10,709 nucleotides of DNA from Cytophagales bacterium (GTDB lineage: Bacteria; Bacteroidota; Bacteroidia; Cytophagales; Cyclobacteriaceae): contig JAGUUF010000289.1 in the NCBI GenBank assembly GCA_020063545.1, positions 1 to 10,709 on the forward strand, given 5' to 3'. A model generated the notes under the pieces. The model saw nothing but the letters and a program-made list of their open reading frames with translations. It did not search any database and had not been told where the DNA came from. How positions within the stretch are numbered: position 1 is the first letter of the stretch; every line of letters starts with the position of its first letter. Shown piece after piece: positions 6,281-10,709 of this stretch. A program made the translations under genes and the position numbers.

Positions 6281-7543
6281 ATGAACTCAGAAATGGACAG
6301 GCAGCTTAAAAAGAAAAAATGGACGCTGAAGCGCATTGCCACTTACGGGGGCATCGGACTGGTAGTGGTGTTTATCGGTTACCAGGCCTTGTTTGCCGAC
6401 AGGCGTTCGCGGCTGAAGATTGAAAAGGACAAGATTACCATATCGGAAGTGAAGCGGGGCGTGTTCCAGGAATTTATTCCGCAAACCGGCACGGTTGAAC
6501 CCAGCCGCACGGTTTATTTGGATGCTGTTGAAGGCGGTACCATTAAACGGGTGGTTGCCGAAAGCGGTGCTATGCTGAAAAAGGGAGATATTATCCTGGA
6601 ACTAAGCAACCTTAACCGAGAACTTACAGTCTTGCAGCAGGAAGCCTCGTTTAACGAAAGCATTAACCGGGCGCGCGAAACCCGGCTGAACATTATGCGG
6701 AATGACCTTGAGCAGCGGCAGTTGCTGGCCGCCATCGATAACCAACTAGCCATACTGGAGCCGCAGTACTACCGGCAGAAGCAGTTGTTTGAGAAAAAAC
6801 TGATTTCAAAGCAGGAGTTTGAGCGTACCGAAGCTGATTATAAGTTTAACCTGGAGCGCAAGCGCATTACCTACGAGGTATATAAGGCTGATTCCACCGA
6901 TCGCATACGGCAATTACGCGAAACGGCTGCTTCTGAAAAGCGCATGATGCTGAGCCTGGATGGTGTAAGCAAGATTCTCGATAACCTGGTTATCCGCGCC
7001 CCTATTGACGGCCAGCTTACCCGTCCACAGCTTGATGTTGGCCAGAGCATAAATACCGGCCAGCGGTTAGGTCAGGTTGATGTGGTGGGAAGTTATAAAG
7101 TGCGCGTGGAGATTGATGAACTGTACTTACCGCGGATTTCAGAAGGGCTGCGTGCAACAACAACCTATGCCGGTAAAGATTATGAATTGGTTATCGTGTA
7201 TGTTTATCCCAACGTTACCAATGGGCGGTTTCCGGTGGATATGAACTTTGTAAACGAAACACCGCAGGGCATCAGGCGCGGTCTGTCGTTGCGTTTGCGG
7301 ATAGAACTGGGCCAATCGAGCGAAGAAGTGCTGCTGCCGGTTGGCGGATTTTACAAAGATACCGGTGGCAACTGGGTATATGTGCTGGAAGGTGACGGCA
7401 ACCGTGCGGTGAAACGAAACATTAAACTTGGACGTAAGAATACCGAACACTTTGAAGTATTGGATGGATTAAAGCCGGGTGATCGGGTGATTACCTCTTC
7501 GTATGAGAACTTTGGAAACAATGAAGTGCTGGTGCTTAATTGA
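6281..7543 (+). CDS. HlyD/MacA-like periplasmic adaptor of an efflux ABC transporter
   Basis: The 420-residue protein has a Lys-rich cytoplasmic N-terminus, one membrane anchor (~19-37) and the usual adaptor layout: first half of the lipoyl-like domain (G-T-V-E-P-S-R-T-V-Y-L-D-A, ~70-108), a long alpha hairpin of charged coiled coil (~112-225), second lipoyl half (V-I-R-A-P-I-D-G-Q-L, ~237-260), then beta-barrel and membrane-proximal domains ending at L-K-P-G-D-R-V. Such adaptors link an inner-membrane transporter to an outer-membrane channel; the ATPase and permease downstream make a MacAB-like pump most likely, but no outer-membrane TolC gene is visible. ATG 6281 has an AGGG 7 bases upstream. 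ATG 6293 (residue 5) starts M-D-R-Q-L-K-K-K-K-W, resembles how I recall relatives beginning, and suits the predicted sigma-54 transcript start better. The substrate is unknown. Confidence 0.9.
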   Translation: MNSEMDRQLKKKKWTLKRIATYGGIGLVVVFIGYQALFADRRSRLKIEKDKITISEVKRGVFQEFIPQTGTVEPSRTVYLDAVEGGTIKRVVAESGAMLKKGDIILELSNLNRELTVLQQEASFNESINRARETRLNIMRNDLEQRQLLAAIDNQLAILEPQYYRQKQLFEKKLISKQEFERTEADYKFNLERKRITYEVYKADSTDRIRQLRETAASEKRMMLSLDGVSKILDNLVIRAPIDGQLTRPQLDVGQSINTGQRLGQVDVVGSYKVRVEIDELYLPRISEGLRATTTYAGKDYELVIVYVYPNVTNGRFPVDMNFVNETPQGIRRGLSLRLRIELGQSSEEVLLPVGGFYKDTGGNWVYVLEGDGNRAVKRNIKLGRKNTEHFEVLDGLKPGDRVITSSYENFGNNEVLVLN

Positions 7544-7553
7544 TTCAAAAGTT

Positions 7554-7604
7554 AAGGTTCATAATTCAAAATTGATTGAACCTTGAACCTTGAATCTTGA
7601 ACTT
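7554..7604 (+). repeat. TGAACCT heptad repeat with inverted copy
   Basis: Between the adaptor and ATPase genes lie four head-to-tail 7-mers: TGAACCT (7577), TGAACCT (7584), TGAATCT (7591) and a shortened TGAACT (7598). An opposite-strand copy, AAGGTTCA at 7554-7561, pairs perfectly with TGAACCTT at 7577-7584; ATTCAA at 7564-7569 can also pair with TTGAAT at 7590-7595. The tract can therefore form competing hairpins. No U-run follows, so it is not a standard terminator. It could arise by slippage, or affect processing between the two genes. Confidence 0.7.
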
Positions 7605-7681
7605 ATATGTAACCTTTTAACTGAATTTATAGTCATAGATAGTTAAAACATGCTTATCCAAAAATCGTAACCATCATAACC

Positions 7682-8371
7682 ATGATCAAACTGAAGAACC
7701 TTGAGAAAGTCTATACCACCGAAGAGGTGGAAACGACCGCATTGAACAACATTAACCTGGAGATCAAAGGAGGCGAATTTGTTGCCATCATGGGTCCTTC
7801 GGGTTGTGGTAAATCCACCTTGCTGAACATTCTCGGCTTGCTTGATAACCCGACAAACGGAGAATATTACTTTGGCGACCAGGAGGTATCAAAATATTCC
7901 GAGCGGCAACGGGCCCAGTTGCGCAAAGGGTCGATAGGTTTTGTATTCCAAAGCTTTAACCTTATTGACGAGCTGACCGTGTTTGAAAATGTTGAATTGC
8001 CGCTGTTGTATATGAAAGTCCCGTCAGCCGAACGCAAACAGCGCGTAGAGGAAGTGCTGGAGCGCATGAACATCATGCACCGCAGAAACCATTTCCCGCA
8101 GCAACTCTCAGGCGGGCAGCAGCAACGCGTGGCCATTTCGAGGGCTATAGTGGCCAAGCCGAAGGTAATCCTCGCTGACGAACCCACGGGTAACCTCGAT
8201 TCGGCCAATGGCGAAGAAGTGATGAAATTATTATCGCAATTAAATGAGGAGGGCACAACCATCGTAATGGTAACACACTCGCCTTACGATGCCAACTATG
8301 CCCACCGTATTGTTAACCTGTTTGACGGCAAAGTAGTTACTGAAAACATTAAAGAGCAATTTCATATTTAA
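7682..8371 (+). CDS. ABC transporter ATP-binding protein, MacB/LolD type
   Basis: The 229-residue protein is a single nucleotide-binding domain of normal length with every motif in place: Walker A G-P-S-G-C-G-K-S-T (38-46), Q-loop V-F-Q-S-F-N (Q90), signature LSGGQQQR (142-149), Walker B V-I-L-A-D-E (D166, E167) followed by the P-T-G-N-L-D loop, and the switch His in V-M-V-T-H-S (H199). L-N-N-I-N-L-E-I and F-N-L-I-D-E-L-T-V are typical of ATPases serving FtsX-type permeases (MacB, LolD, BceA, FtsE), which move lipoproteins, peptides or antibiotics or do mechanical work in the envelope. It should sit on the cytoplasmic face and pair with the permease encoded at 8618. It follows the adaptor gene by 138 bases and is followed by a strong terminator, so the adaptor and ATPase probably share one transcript. 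No Shine-Dalgarno sequence is seen. Confidence 0.95.
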   Translation: MIKLKNLEKVYTTEEVETTALNNINLEIKGGEFVAIMGPSGCGKSTLLNILGLLDNPTNGEYYFGDQEVSKYSERQRAQLRKGSIGFVFQSFNLIDELTVFENVELPLLYMKVPSAERKQRVEEVLERMNIMHRRNHFPQQLSGGQQQRVAISRAIVAKPKVILADEPTGNLDSANGEEVMKLLSQLNEEGTTIVMVTHSPYDANYAHRIVNLFDGKVVTENIKEQFHI

Positions 8372-8395
8372 CAGGTTTACAGGTTTAGGTTGTTT

Positions 8396-8430
8396 AGAAC
8401 CCTGGCGGGAAACTGCCGGGGTTCTTTTTT
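8396..8430 (+). terminator. Intrinsic terminator after the ATPase gene
   Basis: AGAACCCTGGC (8396-8406) pairs with GCCGGGGTTCT (8415-8425) through an 8-base loop, giving an 11-bp stem with a single G-U pair. The T-run spans 8425-8430. It begins 25 bases after the ATPase stop. Two tandem CAGGTTTA copies (8372-8387) fill the gap. The terminator should separate the ATPase transcript from the permease gene. Confidence 0.9.
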
Positions 8431-8464
8431 ATAACCGGCTTCACGGCAGCATTCCGCATCAATT

Positions 8465-8478
8465 ACCGGACACCCGGT
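8465..8478. promoter_or_regulatory. Candidate activator-binding dyad upstream of the permease gene
   Basis: ACCGG-ACAC-CCGGT is a perfect 5-4-5 inverted repeat containing CGGACA (8467-8472), the half-site also present in the dyad at 6160-6173. It is centred about 75 bp upstream of the -24 GG of the second candidate sigma-54 promoter. The two dyads share geometry and a half-site, not the whole sequence, so binding by the same regulator is tentative. Confidence 0.35.
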
Positions 8479-8544
8479 TGTACGGATTTGAACATGTTAG
8501 TGAGTGCTACACGATTCATTCCTGGAATTTACAGCAATTCGTTA

Positions 8545-8563
8545 CTGGCACTTTCTTTGGGCA
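8545..8563 (+). promoter_or_regulatory. Candidate sigma-54 promoter of the permease gene
   Basis: The sequence CTGGCACTTTCTTTGGGCA has a strong -24 element (CTGGCAC). At GG-N10 spacing the -12 element is TTGG, the same departure from TTGC as at the adaptor promoter. The start would fall near 8572, giving a 46-base leader before ATG 8618. It lies downstream of the strong terminator, where a new promoter is needed. Confidence 0.55.
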
Positions 8564-8583
8564 ACATGCAACCCTGTAAGCGA

Positions 8584-8600
8584 GTTATCAGTCTGATAAC
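8584..8600. promoter_or_regulatory. Perfect 17-bp palindrome in the permease leader
   Basis: GTTATCAG-T-CTGATAAC is an exact inverted repeat with 8-bp arms and a 1-base centre, ending 17 bases before the permease ATG and starting about 12 bases after the predicted sigma-54 start. The one-base centre is too tight for a good RNA hairpin without opening inner pairs, so a dimeric DNA-binding protein's operator is the more natural reading. The protein that binds it is unknown. Confidence 0.5.
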
Positions 8601-8617
8601 AGTAACCAAACCCGCTC

Positions 8618-10709
8618 ATGATTAAAAACTACTTCCTCATTACGTTTCGCAGCATGATGAAGAACAAGGTACACCTCTTCATCAATATCCTGGGTATGGC
8701 TATAGCCATTGGGTGTTGCATAGTAGGGTACTACAACTACGATTTTAACGCAAGTTTTGATACCTGCCACGTAAACGGTAAGGAATTGTACCGTGTAAAC
8801 CTGGTAAGGGAATTCCAGGGCAAGGCAACGGAGTACGGATATGTACCATTGCCACTTGGAGCAGTGTTGCGCGAGAACGTAAAAGACGTTGAGGCGGTAA
8901 CGCGCTACTCCAACACCTATGCCGATGTGCGCATTGGCGATGAGATTTTTGATGCGATCATGTCGTATGTCGATCCTGATTTCATGAGTATGTTTACAAT
9001 TGAATTGCTGGAGGGGTCGTTCGCGTCCATCCGCGATAAAACACGGGTGCTCATCAGCGATGAACTGGCGTTGCGGTTATACAACACCACCCAGGCGGTC
9101 GGTAAGCCCTTTACACACATTCTTACCGAAGGACGTGTTCGCGAGTATGAAGTTGGCGGGGTGTATAAACTTCCGCCCACCAATTCCAGTTTTAACGACC
9201 ATGCCTTTACCAACTACGAAAATTTTTGGGACATTAACCCGGAGTTTAACCAGGGCGCCAACTGGTACTTCCGCAACACCGTATTTGTATGGTTGAAGGA
9301 CCAGGGCCGGACTGAGGCGATTGAAGCACAATTGGCGCCCTTTAAAGAGAATAACAACAAGGTTCGGGAAGATTTTATCATCAGCGGATTTAAACTTGAT
9401 CCGTTTGTTGGTATGGCCGTTCGCGATGAGTATACCGAGAGGCCCGGTACCTGGACGCGCGATGCCTCACCGCTGGCAGCTGTGGTTGGCGTAGGGGTAA
9501 TGGGCATTTTTGTGTTGCTCATTGCCTGCTTTAACCTCACCAACACGTCAATAGCCATTTCATCACGCAGGTTAAAGGAAATCGGAATACGGAAAGTAAT
9601 GGGCAGCATGCGCAGCCAACTGGTTGTTCAGTTTATTGGCGAGACCATGCTGGTATGCCTTATAGCGCTCTTGCTCGGTATGGCCATTGCCGATTTGTTG
9701 CTTATACCCGCATTTAACAGCCTGTGGCCGTACATGAAGCTTACCACGAATTACCTGGGTAAGCCTGATTTCAGTATCGTAATGATTCTGACCTTGTTGT
9801 TTACCGGCCTGTTGGCAGGAAGCTACCCGGCTTTTTACATCAGCAAGTTTCAGCCAACCTCTATTTTGAAAGGCAAGTTGAAATTTGGCGGAACAAATTA
9901 CTTTACCCGCATACTGCTTGCGTTGCAATTTGCCATCTCGCTTATTGGTATTGTATGCAGCATTGCCTTTACCGAAAATGCAAAATACCAGCGCGAATTT
10001 GATATGGGCTTTAAGCAGAAAGAGGTGTTATTCACGTGGGTAAACAGCGAATCGGAGTTTAATGCCTTGCGCGATGCAATGAGTCAGAATCCGGATGTGA
10101 TTTCCATTGCCGGTTCGGAACACCACCTGTTTTCCAGCGCATACAATGACCCGATTAGATATGAAGACAACGAAATTGAGGTGGATATCATGCATGTGGG
10201 AGACAACTACCTCGCCACTGCCGGCTTAACCCTTTTGCAGGGCCGGGATTTTATAAAAGACTCCGAAACCGACCGGAAAGAATCGGTAATTATAACCGAG
10301 CGTGTGGCCTCCATGTTTGGTTGGGATAAACCGCTGGGTAAGGAAATTATCTGGATGGATACGGTAAAACTGTATGTAGTTGGCGTTGTGAAAGATGTGT
10401 ATAACAACGGTCTCTGGAATGAACTGGACCCGATGATGATAAGGTACTCAGCACCAGAAAAATACAAGCATCTTGTACTTACCGCCCCGATTGACAAGAT
10501 CGTGGGCGTGAACACGTACATGGAGCAGAAATGGAAGGACATCTTCCCTAATCGCAAATTTGCCAGCCGGTATATGGATGACCAAACCGTTGAAGCGGCA
10601 ACGGTTAATAATAACATTGTTAAAATGTTCATCTTCCTCGGTATCGTAGCTGTTCTCCTTTCGGTAACGGGGTTATTCACATTGGTTTCATTAAACATTA
10701 TAAAGAAAA
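8618..10709 (+). CDS. FtsX/MacB-type ABC transporter permease (3' partial)
   Basis: The frame runs from ATG 8618 to the right window edge without a stop, giving 697 complete codons; relatives of this type are usually about 800 residues, so roughly the last 100 are missing. It starts M-I-K-N-Y-F-L-I-T-F-R-S-M-M-K-N-K. Transmembrane helix 1 is at ~18-39, followed by a large periplasmic MacB-type domain (~40-280). A FtsX helix group lies at ~286-308, ~339-362 and ~387-410 with the conserved S-R-R-L-K-E-I-G-I-R-K-V-M-G loop. A further helix (~432-450) leads into a second periplasmic domain (~455-660), and the next helix begins at ~668. This is the duplicated FtsX architecture common in Bacteroidota. 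It should pair with the ATPase at 7682 and the adaptor at 6281, but the intervening terminator and its own promoter candidate suggest separate transcription. Further permease genes may follow beyond the window. Confidence 0.92.
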   Translation, partial: MIKNYFLITFRSMMKNKVHLFINILGMAIAIGCCIVGYYNYDFNASFDTCHVNGKELYRVNLVREFQGKATEYGYVPLPLGAVLRENVKDVEAVTRYSNTYADVRIGDEIFDAIMSYVDPDFMSMFTIELLEGSFASIRDKTRVLISDELALRLYNTTQAVGKPFTHILTEGRVREYEVGGVYKLPPTNSSFNDHAFTNYENFWDINPEFNQGANWYFRNTVFVWLKDQGRTEAIEAQLAPFKENNNKVREDFIISGFKLDPFVGMAVRDEYTERPGTWTRDASPLAAVVGVGVMGIFVLLIACFNLTNTSIAISSRRLKEIGIRKVMGSMRSQLVVQFIGETMLVCLIALLLGMAIADLLLIPAFNSLWPYMKLTTNYLGKPDFSIVMILTLLFTGLLAGSYPAFYISKFQPTSILKGKLKFGGTNYFTRILLALQFAISLIGIVCSIAFTENAKYQREFDMGFKQKEVLFTWVNSESEFNALRDAMSQNPDVISIAGSEHHLFSSAYNDPIRYEDNEIEVDIMHVGDNYLATAGLTLLQGRDFIKDSETDRKESVIITERVASMFGWDKPLGKEIIWMDTVKLYVVGVVKDVYNNGLWNELDPMMIRYSAPEKYKHLVLTAPIDKIVGVNTYMEQKWKDIFPNRKFASRYMDDQTVEAATVNNNIVKMFIFLGIVAVLLSVTGLFTLVSLNIIKK

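Noticed and set aside
7544..7681. Possible separate promoter for the ATPase gene.
   Set aside because: I found neither TGGCA-N7-TTGC nor a convincing TTG/TAnnTTTG pair; co-transcription with the adaptor is simpler.
10207..10698. Open frame of 163 codons on the minus strand near the right edge.
   Set aside because: It lies opposite the second periplasmic domain of the permease, whose frame is continuous and has clear family motifs.

Overview
The window looks like chromosomal DNA of a Bacteroidota member, probably Cytophagales. The evidence is a type IX secretion (T9SS) C-terminal sorting domain, a lipoprotein whose mature end (C-N-K-D-E-E) resembles the Bacteroidota surface-export signal, mostly absent Shine-Dalgarno sequences, and an NtrC-type regulator carrying GAFTDA instead of GAFTGA. 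The genus cannot be read from the sequence. I see no tRNA, rRNA, CRISPR array or insertion sequence.

Left block (1-3305, + strand). The 3' end of a large secreted protein with a T9SS type A sorting domain is followed 4 bases later by a gene for an exported caspase-fold protease with an intact His/Cys dyad. The next 255 bases are not simply empty. They hold an in-frame tail that reads like the last strands of an outer-membrane beta-barrel, probably a gene remnant, and an inverted repeat just ahead of a small lipoprotein gene. That lipoprotein gene ends tail to tail with the kinase gene, overlapping it by 4 bases.

Middle block (3302-6045, - strand). This is a two-gene operon, regulator first: an NtrC-family sigma-54 activator, then a membrane histidine kinase joined by a 4-base GTGA overlap. 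The kinase has two transmembrane helices separated by only about 5 residues, so it lacks a real extracytoplasmic sensor domain.

Right block (6046-10709, + strand), divergent from the regulator. It encodes an HlyD/MacA-like periplasmic adaptor, a MacB/LolD-type ABC ATPase and a FtsX/MacB-type permease cut by the window end. A strong intrinsic terminator separates the ATPase from the permease. Candidate sigma-54 promoters lie just upstream of the adaptor and of the permease. Each has a dyad about 75-85 bp upstream of its -24 element, and both have the same non-consensus TTGG at -12. The simplest model is that the kinase/regulator pair senses envelope stress or transporter state and switches on a MacAB-like export system through sigma-54. 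A perfect 17-bp palindrome in the permease leader could add a second layer of control. The transporter's substrate cannot be inferred.
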